A DNA stretch of 64,000 nucleotides from Portunus trituberculatus (GCF_017591435.1 NC_059279.1:3807501-3871500), one strand, 5' to 3'. Shown: positions 1 to 13,221, counted from the stretch's first letter. Numbers and translations are program-made. Notes: a model not told the origin generated them from the letters alone.

Positions 1-45
1 AAAAATGTGAAAAAATACCCAGGTAGATTTCTCGATAGGTTTCCT

Positions 46-157
<112 letters not shown>

Positions 158-284
158 GAGTTCAAAATAAAATATACGTATCAATTTTTTTCTTTTTAAG
201 TTTTTTTTATTTTAGTTTTGGGGAGAAAAAGAGAAAATTGGTGAGTTTTTTCAAAGTTTGTACTTCCGTTTGATGAAGGTCTCC

Positions 285-290
285 TACTAT

Positions 291-374
<84 letters not shown>

Positions 375-387
375 AGCAACAACAACA

Positions 388-435
<48 letters not shown>

Positions 436-499
436 GCTACTGCTGCTACTGCTACTACTGCTGCCACTGCTACTACTACTGCTACTACTACTACTACTG

Positions 500-592
<93 letters not shown>

Positions 593-640
593 TTACTGTT
601 ACTACTACTGATACCACTACCACCACCACCACTACTATCA
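285..640. repeat. Imperfect (TAC)n trinucleotide array
   Basis: TAC/ACT triplets run for about 350 bp with CAA, TGC and GCC interruptions, the main one near 374-390. All frames read as homopolymer-like strings, so the long open frames here are repeat artefacts rather than genes. Confidence 0.97.
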
Positions 641-683
641 GTGAATTGAAGTTGCTTGGCTTTACGATCATCTTGTTCTTCTT

Positions 684-846
684 CATTCCTCCTCTTCCTC
701 CTCCTCCTCTTCTTCTTCTTCTTCTTCTTCTTCTTCTTCTTCTTCTTCTTCTTCTTCTTCTTCTTCTTCTTCTTCTTCCTCCTCCTCCTCCTCCTCCTCC
801 TCCTCCTCCTCCTCCTCCTCCTCCTCCTCCTCCTCCTCCTCCCGCT
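684..846. repeat. (CTT)n passing into (CCT)n
   Basis: Pyrimidine trinucleotide array that changes unit from CTT to CCT at about 777. The strand is purely C/T apart from the last few bases. Confidence 0.97.
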
Positions 847-1194
847 CCTCCGCTGATGCAAAATTCTGATCCCGAAGACATAGTTCACCCAGGAGCCGCT
901 TATTTTCATCCACTTCAATAAATTATTTCCCAACGGACAGTCTCCCCTTCCTTAGCCTGTCCCTCTCCTTCTCTCCCTCTCTCCCTCGACTACTCTTCCC
1001 TGATTCGCCTCCTCTTGTGTTTCTCCGATTCTCTCCCTCTCTTCCTCCACTTCTCTCTTTCACTTTTTTTTCTTTACCTCCTTGTCTTTGTCTCTTCTTG
1101 GTTGTATAGGAATTCTTTTTTTTATTTTTGGGAAGGTAAAAGAATTATTGTGACAAGAATCATGAGTTTTTTTAGCTTTTTGGCTTTTTTTACT

Positions 1195-1354
<160 letters not shown>

Positions 1355-1452
1355 CTGAAGCTTCGTTCATGATTTATTTTCCATCCAAGAGTTCTTTTCC
1401 TAGTTCCAGTTATTCACCCCGCTAGTTACTTTTTCCGTTCTGATTTGTGACT

Positions 1453-1515
1453 ATTACATAAGAAACTTCAGGAACCCATCAGGCCTATACGTGGCAGTTC
1501 CTGTGTTACGCTTAC
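1453..1515 (+). repeat. Short fragment of a dispersed LINE-like repeat
   Basis: Contains acataagaa, then cccatcaggcctatacgtgg and a tggcagtt.cctgt block, in the same order as the longer copies at 17372-17790, 42889-43195 and 60370-60600. Only the first ~60 bases of the shared block are present. The family is not named here; a non-LTR element 3' region is my best guess. Confidence 0.5.
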
Positions 1516-1654
1516 CTACTTGTTTCATCACTCACATATTTGTTTAACCTTATATATTTCGCAGGTCCCGTGAGGCTTCTTGGGTTGCTTTAATAAGTAG
1601 GAACAACAGAGTATGATTCAGTGTCTTTGATTAGCATGAACAACGGTCGCACCC

Positions 1655-2320
1655 GAGGGTTAAATGCAAGCTAAAGTCATTCCAACATCGCCGTGCCCCG
1701 CTTACGAAACAAAAGCGGCAAAAGTTCCAGGCAAGCTAAGGTCATTCCAACATCGCCGTGTCCCGCTGGTGAAACATAACAGCGCCCAAGGGTTCCAGGC
1801 AAGCTAAGGTCATTCCAGCATCACCGTGCCCGCTGGCAAAACATAACAGCGTCTAAGGGTTCCAGACAAGCTAAGCTCATTCCAGCATTGCCGTGTCCCA
1901 TTGGCGAAACATAACAGCGCCCAAGGGTTCCAGGCAATTAAGCAAGGTCAATTCAGCATCACTGTGCCCCGCTGACGAAACAAAACAGTGCCCAAGGTTT
2001 CAGGCAAGCTAAGATCATTCTAGCATCGCCGTGCCCCGATACAAAACACCCCCAATGATTCAATGCGAGCTTAAGTCATTGCAGCATCGCCGTGCCCCGC
2101 TGGCGAAACATAACAACGCCCAAGGCTCTAGGCAAGCTAAGGTCATTCCAGCATCGCCGTGCTCTTCTGGCAAAACATAACAGCGCCCAAGGGTTCAATG
2201 CAAGTTAAGGTCATTCCAGCATCGCCGTACCCCGCTGACGAAACAAAACAGCACCCAAGAGTTCCAGGCAAGCTAAGGTCATTCCAGCATCGCCGTGCCC
2301 CGCTGGCCTCCTTCCCTGCG
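1655..2320. repeat. Minisatellite, ~67 bp unit, about ten copies
   Basis: Direct repeats of a unit running from gcaagctaaggtcattcc through catcgccgtgccccgctgg to caagggttccag. Starts recur about every 65-68 bases (1667, 1732, 1798 and so on to ~2275). Copies differ by substitutions and small indels. Open frames across it are by-products of the repeat. Confidence 0.92.
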
Positions 2321-2695
2321 ACTCTCTCCAGACTCCCCAGCCTTTCCAGCAGCCGTGTTTGAAGTGAGCCTGAAAATAGCTCCCGTCTTGAATTAATAGC
2401 GGTGAACAATTAAATGAGAGGAACATTTAATGCATATTCCTTGTCGTCTTATTCGAATGGTGAAGCAGCACCGCCGGCCACGCTCTGCCTTGCCCTCCTC
2501 CATCCCCTCATTGTTTTAATTCATCTCTCTAAATGCAATATTATTCGTGCCGCTTTTTTCCCGACAATAAATCTTTGGAGGGACGCAAACCTGACTTACT
2601 TGCTCGAGTGGAAAAAGCTGAAATTCATCTTGCCAGCAGAAATCTCTATACTAACCTCCTGTGTGTGTATGTGTGTGTGTGTGTGTGTGTGTGTT

Positions 2696-2982
2696 TCACT
2701 GTTTGATCTGCTGCAGTCTCTGACGAGACAGCCAGACGTTACCCTACGGAACGAGCTCAGAGCTCATTATTTCCGATCTTCGGATAGGCCTGAGACCAGG
2801 CACACACCACACACCGGGACAAGGTCACAACTCCTCGATTTACATCCCGTACCTACTCACTGCTAGGTGAACAGGGGCTACACGTGAAAGGAGACACACC
2901 CAAATATCTCCACCCGGCCGGGGAATCGAACCCCGGTCCTCTAGCTTGTGAAGCCAGCGCTCTAACCACTGAGCTACCGGGC
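2696..2982 (-). mobile_element. Val-tRNA-like SINE, copy 1
   Basis: Reverse-strand copy of the SINE at 3610-3900, about 287 bp. The head (2909-2982) keeps the A-box-like TAGCTCAGTGG and the B box GGTTCGATTCC. The body ends tctgcagcagatcaaacagtga. (GT)n lies on both sides, so the element sits entirely within one dinucleotide array. One substitution is visible in the anticodon stem. Confidence 0.88.
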
Positions 2983-3320
2983 GTGTGTGTGTTTGTGTGT
3001 GTGTGTGTGTGTGAGCTACGAATCTGTCTATCTATGTGTTTTTATAGCGTTTTCATGACAATAAGGCCGATTTTATCATTTTTATTCCTTTTTCCTCTCC
3101 ATAAAAGCGACACCATTGGACGTGGCTCGTTCGATAACCGACTCAGAAAGAACGAAAAAATCTGATCTATCAAAGGCATCACAGAAAAAATAAAGCATAC
3201 ATTCAGATTAATCTTTCCTGGCACGCTATTGTGTTCGTGACTGTCTTGTTCTGGAATTCCGTTTTCTGTGACCAGCGTAGTCTGAGATCATTTTTCCATA
3301 TCGCTCTTGACGCCTTCATG

Positions 3321-3321
3321 G

Positions 3322-3372
<51 letters not shown>

Positions 3373-3391
3373 GAACAATAGTATTAGTAGC

Positions 3392-3428
<37 letters not shown>

Positions 3429-3446
3429 AGTAGTAATGGTAATTGC

Positions 3447-3480
<34 letters not shown>

Positions 3481-3552
3481 TAATAGTAGTAGTAGTAGTA
3501 TCTAAAAATAAAAATAGTAGTAGTTATAGTTTACTGAAAAAAGCCACACACC

Positions 3553-3608
<56 letters not shown>
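3321..3608. repeat. (AC)n - (GTA)n - (AC)n microsatellites
   Basis: (AC)n at about 3321-3369, an imperfect GTA array at about 3387-3515 with ataat and aaaaata interruptions, and a second (AC)n at about 3555-3608 that runs directly into the SINE head at 3610. Confidence 0.95.
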
Positions 3609-3609
<1 letters not shown>

Positions 3610-3611
<2 letters not shown>

Positions 3612-3900
3612 CCCGGTAGCTCAGTGGTTAGAGCGCTGGCTTCACAAGCCAGAGGACCGGGGTTCGATTCCCCGGCCGGGTGGAGATATTTGGGTGTGTC
3701 TCCTTTCACGTGTAGCCCCTGTTCACCCAGCAGTGAGTAGGTACGGGATGTAAATCGAGGAGTTGTGACCTTGTTGTCCCGGTGTGTGGTGTGTGCCTGG
3801 TCTCAGACCTATCCGAAAATCGGAAATAATGAGCTCTGAGCTCGTTCCGTAGGGTAACGTCTGGCTGTCTCGTCAGAGACTGCAGCAGATCAAACAGTGA
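3610..3900 (+). mobile_element. Val-tRNA-like SINE, copy 2
   Basis: A tRNA-derived head (3611-3684) has an internal A box (TAGCTCAGTGG) and a B box at 3661-3671 (GGTTCGATTCC). An anticodon-type loop TTCACAA between CTGGC and GCCAG would read CAC (Val). A ~215 bp non-tRNA body follows, ending cagcagatcaaacagtga. The acceptor/D-arm junction is one base short, and the same body is shared by three copies, which marks a SINE and not a tRNA gene. Transcription would be by RNA polymerase III from the internal boxes. Confidence 0.9.
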
Positions 3901-4204
3901 ATTAAAAATTACAAACACACATACACACACACGCGCGCGCGCGTACGCCGAAGATCACCAGTTTCCTAATCAATAGCTAGTAATTGAGGAAAGTTGTAAT
4001 TAGCCTCAGATTATTCGTCTTAATGAGTTTCCGATGCGGTTATATATCATGTCTGACACGCGTGGCCAACTTGTCTAAATCATGGCCAAGTTAGCGGAGG
4101 AGCTGACGGCGGCGCGCTGAGGAGAGGCAGCGGCGAGGTGGGGAGACGAGGGGGGCATTGGGGCATGAGGGCGGGGAATAATGTCTCTCCTGTAGGTGAA
4201 CTAG

Positions 4205-4310
4205 TGCCTCATAAACTCACCTAGCTAGATTAGGTTAAGATTTTTCTGGGTTATTTTTTAGATTAGATTAAGTTAGGTTTGTGTAGGTTAGGTTTAGTTG
4301 GGTTAGGAAG
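4205..4310 (+). repeat. Degenerate TTAGG/GGTTA-like stretch
   Basis: Repeated ttaggtt and gggtta motifs spread irregularly over about 100 bases. This resembles decayed arthropod telomere motif but could equally be a T/G-rich chance stretch. Confidence 0.3.
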
Positions 4311-4489
4311 AGGAGAAGGAGGACAAGGAGGAACGAATGCAAAGAAAAAGGTAATAGAAGGAAAGAGAAGAGATATACAAGAACAGTAATTGCAAAATCA
4401 ATAATATTAACATCAATGAGTCAGTTTTCGTGCACGACAGTCACTTGCCTCACACGAAATAAGTATTTAGAGAGAGAGAGAGAGAGACA

Positions 4490-5390
<901 letters not shown>

Positions 5391-5392
<2 letters not shown>

Positions 5393-5845
5393 GCTGAACC
5401 AGTTTTCATATTAAAGTAGCATTCTGTCCAGTAAGATCGAGACTGTTCCCTTTCTTCTTTTTTCACATTTTCGGACTCTTTACCTATGTATCTCCTCTCC
5501 TCCAGGATATAAATGTAATAGAGCAAATGGTAAGTGACCTTTGAACACACGAGGAATGAAGGAAGCTGAGAAATTGAATTGATGTTTTGCTCTTGCTTTT
5601 TCTTCACCTCTTTTTATTTCTGTCTCTCTCTTCCTTTATGTACGAATTGTCTTTTTTTTCGGTACATGAGAGTAAGAGAGAGGGAGAGGGAGAGGGTATT
5701 GAGTAGAGAGTAGAGAGTAAAAAAAGGTGACTTCAAAGAGAAAAGAGTATAACTTAATCTTTTCATTTCTACTTGAACGTTCATTTGTTGATTTGCTTTT
5801 TTGTTCAACTCTTTTTTGTTTCGGTAACGAGAAATACGAGGAGAA

Positions 5846-5879
<34 letters not shown>

Positions 5880-6364
5880 AAGAAAACATTCAAGACTTCT
5901 AATGAATAACAGCAGACTTTTTGTCCCCTATAAAACTCCCCTTGATATAGAACATTGTTTAATATGACGTGTGAGATATAGATTAAGAAAGAAGAGGAGG
6001 AAGTAGGAGGAGGAGGAGGGGACATCTTACGCAAGGGAGATAAGAATTTATGGGACTCCAATAGAAACATTTATTTCCCTCCTCTTTCTTCCTCCTCCTC
6101 CTCCTCTCTCCTCTTCCTCCTCCTCCTCCTCCCTCTCCTCATCCTCTTCCGTCGTGGCAAGTGAACAATTCCTTATTAATTCATCTTTAATTCACACTCA
6201 CCCGCCCTTCCTTTCACACCAGCAGGAAGGAAGGTGAGTTTCCCTACCTGTTGCCGCTGCTCGTGTGTTACCTGTCACATTTACGCCAATTATCACCGTC
6301 CTTAGCTCTGCCAGTACATCTCTTAGTACTTTCAGGAGGCGGAAGTGACGCAGAAGAACTGAGA
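5391..6364. other. Non-coding stretch, nothing recognised
   Basis: Contains short GA runs near 5850-5875, a GGA-rich patch near 5990-6020 and a CCT-rich patch near 6080-6140. I see no gene, RNA or element terminus. Confidence 0.6.
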
Positions 6365-6444
<80 letters not shown>

Positions 6445-6571
6445 TTTATGATTAACTGGTACAGAGAGAGAAAGGATGATAAGGGAATAAAATTAACCTT
6501 TTAATCAGTGTTTTTAGTGTTACTTGCGCTTTATTTGGTGGATTGTAAAGGTAAAAGTGAGGAAAGGGAAA

Positions 6572-6653
<82 letters not shown>
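6365..6653. repeat. Two (GT)n arrays
   Basis: (GT)n at 6366-6442 and 6573-6653, separated by ~130 bases of AT-rich sequence. From 6654 to 7280 the DNA is purine-rich with short GA runs and no supported gene. Confidence 0.97.
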
Positions 6654-6656
<3 letters not shown>

Positions 6657-7281
6657 GAACATACGGATAGAGAGAAAGGAAGATATTAGAAGGTAAAAAT
6701 TATCACTTTTCCTTTACGTTAGCATATTCTGACCATGAGAGTGAAGGAAGGTAACTGCGAATATGTGTATGTATTTGTATAAATGTATACAGAAAAGAAA
6801 GAAGGACAAGAGGAGAACTTCCACAACCATCCCCGTTCTCAGCATTATTATTACATTATCAAAGGCAGAAGCAACTGAGAGAAACTTTGTATATGCAAGA
6901 ATGAGTGCAGAGTATGTGGTGAGTGTGTGGATAAAAATCAACTGCACACAAGAGAGAGAGAAAGAGATAAGACGGAAGGAAGGTGGAATGAGGTACACTA
7001 TATGAGAAGGAGAGGAAGCATTAATGAGATTACCGTGAAGTGTAAGAAAGTTGTACGCTTCACTTCATAATTAGTGAATATAAACCGTGTGGGAGAAAGA
7101 ACTGCAGTATTGGTTTATCAGACACAGGTGTGACAAGCGACTGGAGGAGAGGAATGAAGGAAAATTGAAGAACTGGAGGAGGAAGAGAAGGAGAGACAAA
7201 GGAAGACAAGAGAGAGAGAGAGAGAGAATGTACGTAGAAAGGAAATATAGAAAGAGAAAAACGAAAGGATGAAGCTTAAGT

Positions 7282-7285
<4 letters not shown>

Positions 7286-7324
<39 letters not shown>

Positions 7325-7704
7325 TATGACAAGCTCAGGAGGAATCGATAGAACTTCTCTGAGATGATGCAGCAGATAGTGGAAGTGGAGGAGGAGGAGG
7401 AACTGGTGGGGGTGGTGGAGGAGGAGAAGGAAGCTTGCCTGATGGAGAGATAAGGTAAAAGGACGAGAAGACAGTCACTGACTGGAGGAGGAGGAGGAGG
7501 AGGAGGAGGAGGAGGAGGAGGAGGAGGAGGAGGAGGAGGAGGAGGAGGAGGAGGAGGAGGAGGAGGAGGAGGAGGAGGAGGAGGAGGAGGAGGAGGAGGA
7601 GGAGGAGGAGGAGGAGGAGGAGGAGGAGGTGGTGGTGGTGGTGGTGGTAGTGGAGGAGGAGGAAGAGGAGGAGGAGGAAAATCACAACGAAAAACCCGAA
7701 ACCC

Positions 7705-7741
<37 letters not shown>

Positions 7742-7815
7742 ATATAAACTTTACTAGTGCACACTGTTGCTGGAAAAGAGAACCAAAGCAAGCAAAGCAA
7801 AGACAATTCATGATA

Positions 7816-7880
<65 letters not shown>
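7286..7880. repeat. (GA)n, (GGA)n, (GGT)n and (GT)n cluster
   Basis: (GA)n at 7286-7322, a long GGA array at about 7484-7629 changing to GGT at 7630-7650, (GA)n at 7710-7736 and (GT)n at 7817-7880. The long poly-Pro and poly-Leu frames on the minus strand are repeat artefacts. Confidence 0.97.
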
Positions 7881-7885
<5 letters not shown>

Positions 7886-8165
7886 AAAACAACAGCGCTT
7901 TGATCATGAAAGTTTGAATAGCCGTAAGTAAAGTGAGGCAAAAAAGCAAATGAATTAAACTATTGCTGCTTCTCGTCCTTCCGATTTATTGCAATTACGA
8001 GTGTTCTTATTTATACTCGTCACTGATTGGTGTTGTGTGTTCTCTCTCCTCACCATGATGCGCACAACTCTCACTCTTCTATGTGCAAAAAAAAAAGAAT
8101 AAGTAATGAAACAAAGAGAAAAGTTAAGTAAAAATCATTAACTCACTAAATATTGAAGGCAAAAC

Positions 8166-8379
8166 TTAATCCCTTCAGTACTTTTACTCATTTCTACCTT
8201 GAGTTTTGGGTGTGATTAGACGATCTTACTTACATTAGGAAGGGTCTATGGAGGTCAAAAGATTAATGGCTTGAGTCTTCACTATTTTAATCCCCCACGT
8301 GAGTTTCTGAAGCTGTATAAAATCATCAAATAGTAAGCAGGAAGAATATGGAAACATGCCCTGCTACTGGAGGGGTTAA
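8166..8379 (+). mobile_element. TTAA MITE, copy 1
   Basis: TTAA at 8166-8169 and 8376-8379 bounds a ~206 bp element. It starts TCCCTTCAGTAC and ends CTGGAGGGG, with the family core aggaagggtctatggagg and a caccaaatagtaagcag-like 3' block. No open frame. See the findings for the family. Confidence 0.85.
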
Positions 8380-8852
8380 ACAAAGTCAAAAATGTAAGCA
8401 GAAGTCAAAAAATCAAACAAAACAGAAGACAAATGCAATGAAACACCCATCTATCAACAAAACCATCGTAACTTATTCACCATTCATCCGTATTTCACTT
8501 ATTCACTCCCCTTACTCCCCTCCCTTCATCCGTCCCTTCCCCACCCATGCTCTCTATCTCAACTCCCCATCGAGCACTGAGCCTTTTGGAGTCGTTTTTT
8601 CAATCCATCTTGATCGCCGCCGTCACTCCGCTTCCCCGTCACACGCCTCACGCATCTAACACTCTCCCGTTTCACCGTTTCCTTCAAATCATGCCTTATC
8701 TTTTTGTGCTCCTCAGTTCCAGTGCCTGTGTTTTAGCCATTGTCTGTGTTTTTTTTTTTTTATATATATGGGTTTGTGTTTTTGTGTTTTTTCCTCTTTT
8801 GTTTTGTTTTTGTCGTCCCTCGTTATTTTCTCTCGTTCTGTCTCTCTCGTTT

Positions 8853-9367
8853 TCTCTTTTTTTTTTTTATCTAAACATAACTTTATACAAAGGAACATGT
8901 ACCCAAAGGCGCACTGTCGTGTGCTACCTATTCTAAGGGTACTACAATCTATTTCTCTACAATATTTACAAGACTTAAAAATAGATAATATACAAGATGG
9001 TCAGCATGTAAATGGAGCACTATTCGTTTCACTTCACTAGCACTATTCACGCACTGCACTACACTGAGTGTCACGTCACAAAGAGTGTCAGAGGAGTTGG
9101 CAGTGTCTGTCTCCACTTATGTGCCATCAGTTTGACACTGTGAGTGTTCATCTCCTGGACGTGAGGCACCGCGGCCGTGAACAAGTTCCACATCCTGGAG
9201 ACGCGTCCTGCGAAGGTGCGTTGGTGCTGACACCCATGGGATCGCGGCACCTCTACGGCGTCACCACCATTGAGCACCGTTCTCGTGCTCCGTGTGGTGA
9301 CTCTTAGAGGATGACGCAGCCCTACCAGATGTGGCACTCTTTGCACCTGTGCCTTATGGAACACTAC

Positions 9368-9372
<5 letters not shown>
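8853..9372 (-). mobile_element. 5'-truncated non-LTR retrotransposon 3' end
   Basis: On the minus strand an open stretch from about 9372 to a stop at 9071 encodes ~100 residues ending in a pattern typical of the C-terminal tail of LINE ORF2 proteins (VPRSHG..HQRTFAGRVSRMWN). A ~200 bp AT-rich 3' region follows and ends in a poly-A run (seen as T11 at 8857-8867 on the plus strand). The 5' end stops at the edge of the (CT)n array at 9370. The family (Jockey/CR1-like) is an inference from the tail pattern alone; the rest of ORF2 is missing. Confidence 0.55.

Positions 9373-9462
<90 letters not shown>
9369..9462. repeat. (CT)n microsatellite
   Basis: About 47 CT units. Abuts the truncated end of the LINE fragment. 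Confidence 0.97.
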
Positions 9463-9465
<3 letters not shown>

Positions 9466-9579
9466 CCACTCTTGTGTTATCCCTTAATTAATCCACCTTC
9501 CGCCCTAATTAAACTTCAAAAAAGGAGAAAGGAGGTGTAGTCTGTGGAGTGACTGGTGTGGAGATGGCAGGCTTGGAAA

Positions 9580-9605
9580 GATAGACAGACAGACAGACAG
9601 TTGAC

Positions 9606-9640
<35 letters not shown>

Positions 9641-9652
9641 AAGACAGACAGA
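9580..9652. repeat. (GACA)n microsatellite
   Basis: GACA tetranucleotide array with GATA and TTGACA interruptions. Confidence 0.9.
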
Positions 9653-9734
9653 CTCAACTGTAATCGAATCTTGATTTTTAGATAGTGAAAGAAAAATATG
9701 GTACCAATTCTTCAGGGCAATACAAAGTGACACT

Positions 9735-9906
9735 GGCCGGTATTCGAAAGCACTTTGCTCTCTCACCACGACTATTTCCAAGGCCACAGAGATGATTAGC
9801 GGAGTTTTTAAGAGTGTTTCTCCAGTTAATAATGCAGAAATCTTGTCATTCTGCCTCTAGACTCGTAAAAACACCTTAAAAAATTCGTATAAATTTAAAT
9901 AAAGCC
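9735..9906 (+). repeat. Unnamed dispersed repeat (GGCCAGTATTC family), copy 1
   Basis: Begins ggccggtattcgaaagc and continues with tttgctctctcaccacgac, aaggccacagagat, gtgtttctcc.gttaataatg and agaaatcttgtca.tctg blocks, in the order seen at 11648, 21586, 28272 and (reversed) 29826. No coding capacity and no clear terminal inverted repeat. Class unknown. Confidence 0.75.
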
Positions 9907-10234
9907 TTTTGATATCGTGGAGGTGAAGCATAGAAGTGTTTGAGAATACGAGCTTCTGTAAGAGGAGGGAGCCTGAGGGTGAGAGAGGGGAAGGAAAACA
10001 AAGGGGTGAAATAACTGATGATGATTGGTGATGAAAGTTTTAAAGAGAAAGAAGGAAGTGTGTGAATCGTAATGTGCAATAAATTTTACGGAGTTCATTT
10101 TGAGAAAGACTGATTATTTCTTTCTTTTTTCGATGCTTTTGCTGTTATTTTTGTTTTGTGTTGTTTTTGTTGTTTTTGTTTTTGTTTTTCGTTTTCTCTG
10201 CTCGTAATGCCAGGCAAGTTCGGTTTGTGGCGTT

Positions 10235-10235
<1 letters not shown>
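9907..10235. other. Non-coding spacer
   Basis: A/G-rich then T-rich sequence; no gene or element boundary recognised. Confidence 0.5.
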
Positions 10236-10303
<68 letters not shown>

Positions 10304-10902
10304 TATCTCTCTCTTAAACGTTAAATTTTTTTTCCTTTTGTATTCACTTACACTAGTTTTTCCTTTCCTTTTTCACGTGGCTAGTTTTTTTTTTTTTAAA
10401 TAGGCCTAATTATCATTTTTTTCTATGTACTTTTTACTTTCGTTTGCTTGTCTTTTACAATCACTTTTTCCCTGTCTTTTTTTTTCTATGTTCTGTTTTT
10501 CGTCTCACATCTTCGTATTTTCAGAACAAGGCAGAGTTGGGTGTGTGTGGCATGTTGTCTTCCTTCTCCTTCTCCCTTCTCACCTTGTCTCCTTCATTAT
10601 TCTCTTTCTCTCTTTCTCCATACCCTCCTTTCTTTCCTCCTTCTCCTTGTTTTCCTTGTTTTATCTCTTGTTGTTATTGTTGTCTCTTCTTTGCTTTTTC
10701 TTCTTTTTATATTGTTTTGTTTTCTTTCTCTTTTTTTGTATTTTCTTTTTTCTTTTGTTTTCTTTTATTCTTTCTTCTTTTCCTCCTTTTAGCTTCCTTC
10801 GCTGTATCACCTTCAAGAAGAGATATGGAGAAGGAACTGAAAGGAAGAACGGAGTGGAGAAACGGATGGAGAGAGAAAGAGAGAGCAGAAAAAAGAATCA
10901 TT

Positions 10903-10984
<82 letters not shown>
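10236..10984. repeat. Two (CT)n arrays with a pyrimidine-rich spacer
   Basis: (CT)n at about 10236-10315, with CTAT at its end, and at 10903-10984. The 10320-10800 spacer is almost purely T/C on the plus strand, so its Phe/Ser/Leu-rich frames are compositional. Confidence 0.93.
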
Positions 10985-10988
<4 letters not shown>

Positions 10989-11647
10989 AGTATCGCCAAC
11001 AGATCGGAAAGTGGAGTGTTTGCAAAAGTTGGACGCGAAATGTGACGGTGTATAATTTTTCTCCAAGTTTGCGAATGCGCCATGTACTGCTAGCCTTTTC
11101 CCGGCAATGGTCCCGCGTTGAATGAGCGGAAAGCTGCCGGCGATGTGAGCGATATTGGGTCAGAATACCTTCCCTTTTTATTTTTTGTCCAATTTTCAAA
11201 AGCCTAGAAAAAACAGGTAGAAAAAATAAAACTAGATAAAAAAAAAGAATGATGTTAAGAATTTGCGGATCATTTTTCTTTTCTTTTTTTTTCGAGTGAG
11301 TATTTTGCCATTCAGTTTGATCTGCGACGGAGCGAAAAAATGTGTAGAGAGAGAAAGAGAGAGAGAAAAAAAAGAATTATAAAGGATTTCACATTGATCC
11401 TCTTAAAGCGATGTACGAACCTGTGTGATACGGAATGAAACTTTTCAGAAACACAGAATTCAATGCGGTCAGTTAATCCTTGAATCTTTAAATCTTGCTC
11501 ACTGGTTTGTTAATCCTTCACTTGTAGGATTCCCTTTTGCTGGTGTGTGGGCTCCTTCAATCACCAGAGGAGGATGCAAGGCTTTGGTATTTAATTAAAA
11601 GAGGGAATTAAATACCTTTGGATTGTACAGTGACGTCTGTTAACTCT
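10985..11647. other. Non-coding stretch
   Basis: Mixed sequence with no gene, tRNA or repeat termini that I can support. Confidence 0.5.
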
Positions 11648-11945
11648 TATTCTGAAACGCTTTGCTCTCTTGCCACGAATATTATATTAAATCCATGTCA
11701 CTTCACCTCGACTATTTTCAAAGGCCGCAGAAATTACTAGCAGGGTTTTCAAGAGCGTTTCTTCTGGTAATGATGTAGAAATCTTGTCAATCTGTCACTA
11801 GAATTATAAAATCGTCCTTAAAATCACATTTCACTTCACCGTGACTGCTTCCAAAGGCCACACTGATAATAAACTACTTTTCAAGAGTGTTTCTTTTGGC
11901 TAATAATGAAGAAATCTTGTTAATCTGTAGCTGCAACCATAAACA
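11648..11945 (+). repeat. GGCCAGTATTC family, copy 2, with internal duplication
   Basis: Starts tctgaaacgctttgctctc. The middle block (cacttcacc.cgactatttcaaaggccgcag ... agaaatcttgtcaatctg) occurs twice, at about 11698-11808 and 11828-11930, so part of the element was duplicated or two copies were fused. Confidence 0.7.
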
Positions 11946-11954
11946 AACACACCT

Positions 11955-12072
11955 CCTACTCCTCCTCCTCCTCCTCCTCCTCCTCCTCCTCCTCCTCCTC
12001 CTCCTCTTCCTCTTCCTCTTCCTCCTCCTCCTCCTCCTCCTCCTCCTCCTCCTCCTCCTCCTCCTCCTCTTC
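11955..12072. repeat. (CCT)n array
   Basis: CCT array with a short CTT-containing interruption near 12005-12022. The following 12080-12580 stretch has no supported gene. Confidence 0.96.
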
Positions 12073-12585
12073 TTACGTTTACTCCTTCAACGACAACTTC
12101 ACCTTCAGTCCTACAACATCAATCCTTTCCCAACTCCCCAGAAAAGAAAAAAATCGCAATGCACCAGTTACGATTCCTTTGGCCAGCTTCATTCACCAAA
12201 TGGCCGCTTTCCCTCATTCCTTCGCTCCTCCAAAGGCACCTCGTCGCCTGCTCGTCCTTCACTGCTACCTGGCCTCCTCAAACACCCTGGCAAGCCCGCG
12301 CAAGGAGCTCAGGCGGCGGTGCTCGGCCAGGCGACTCTGATACGTTTGCCGGGACTGAGAGGAGAGGCAGAGTCCAGATGAGTTTCCACTGAAGCAAGAA
12401 TGGACGGGGTTGGAAAGGAGAGAAGCTTATACAGGGACAGGTGAAAAAGTTTGATTGGTGGTGGTGATGGTGGTGGTGGTTTGTGGTGGTGGTGGTGTTG
12501 GTGTTGTGTGTTGTTATTTGATTCTGGTTTTAGAGGTGTATACATTCACGTACGCATATACACGTATACACGGTGAATATGACTG

Positions 12586-12714
<129 letters not shown>

Positions 12715-13219
12715 CATTTTTTTTTTTACTTTCATATTTGTAAGAGCCTCATTTTCTTTTTTCATCTTCTTTCCTTTCCCCTCACTTCTTTCCTCACTTC
12801 TCTCAATTTTCCTCACTTCTTTCTCCCTTCTCTCAATTTCCTCACTTCTTTCCACCTCCTCATCCCCTTCCCGTGACTCCTTTCCTCCTCTCTCCCGTTA
12901 CCTCTCCACTTTCCTCTCTCCTAATCATCTCCTACCTCTCTTATGGTGTATCTTTCGTTCAAATGTCTCTTTTTTTCTTTATTCCCACTTCTCTCTTACC
13001 TGTAATTAAGACTCGCCAAGACCAGCCAGGTGCGCCGCTTCATCATCAGTATCTCCTCTCTCTTGCAGAAAAATCTATCATGATTGTAGGGAACGAAGGG
13101 ACCGACCTGGCGATTAACTGCAAAGGGAAGGTCACGAAGGAGTCACGAAGGAGAGGCGAGAGAGGCACGTGATGAGAAGGCAGAGGGAAAGTGCCTGAGA
13201 TTTAGTGGGTAGGTGGACA

Positions 13220-13221
<2 letters not shown>

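Noticed and set aside
196..933. Long open frames of poly-Ser, Arg, Lys, Val or Glu
   Set aside because: They are translations of TAC, CTT and CCT microsatellites in several frames and on both strands. No start context or non-repeat domain supports a gene.
1655..2320. CRISPR-like array
   Set aside because: Repeats are directly adjacent with no unique spacers, vary in sequence, and are in a eukaryotic genome.
3610..3684. A functional tRNA-Val(CAC) gene
   Set aside because: A and B boxes and the anticodon arm are good, but the acceptor/D-arm spacing is one base short and three copies share the same ~215 bp non-tRNA body. It is a SINE head.
7324..7949. Proline-rich or leucine-rich ~200-aa proteins on the minus strand
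   Set aside because: Produced by the GGA array and flanking GA and GT arrays; two overlapping frames give equally long products.
8348..8936. Frames of 100-130 aa following the first MITE
   Set aside because: The first begins inside the MITE end and all continue into C/T-rich sequence; composition explains them.
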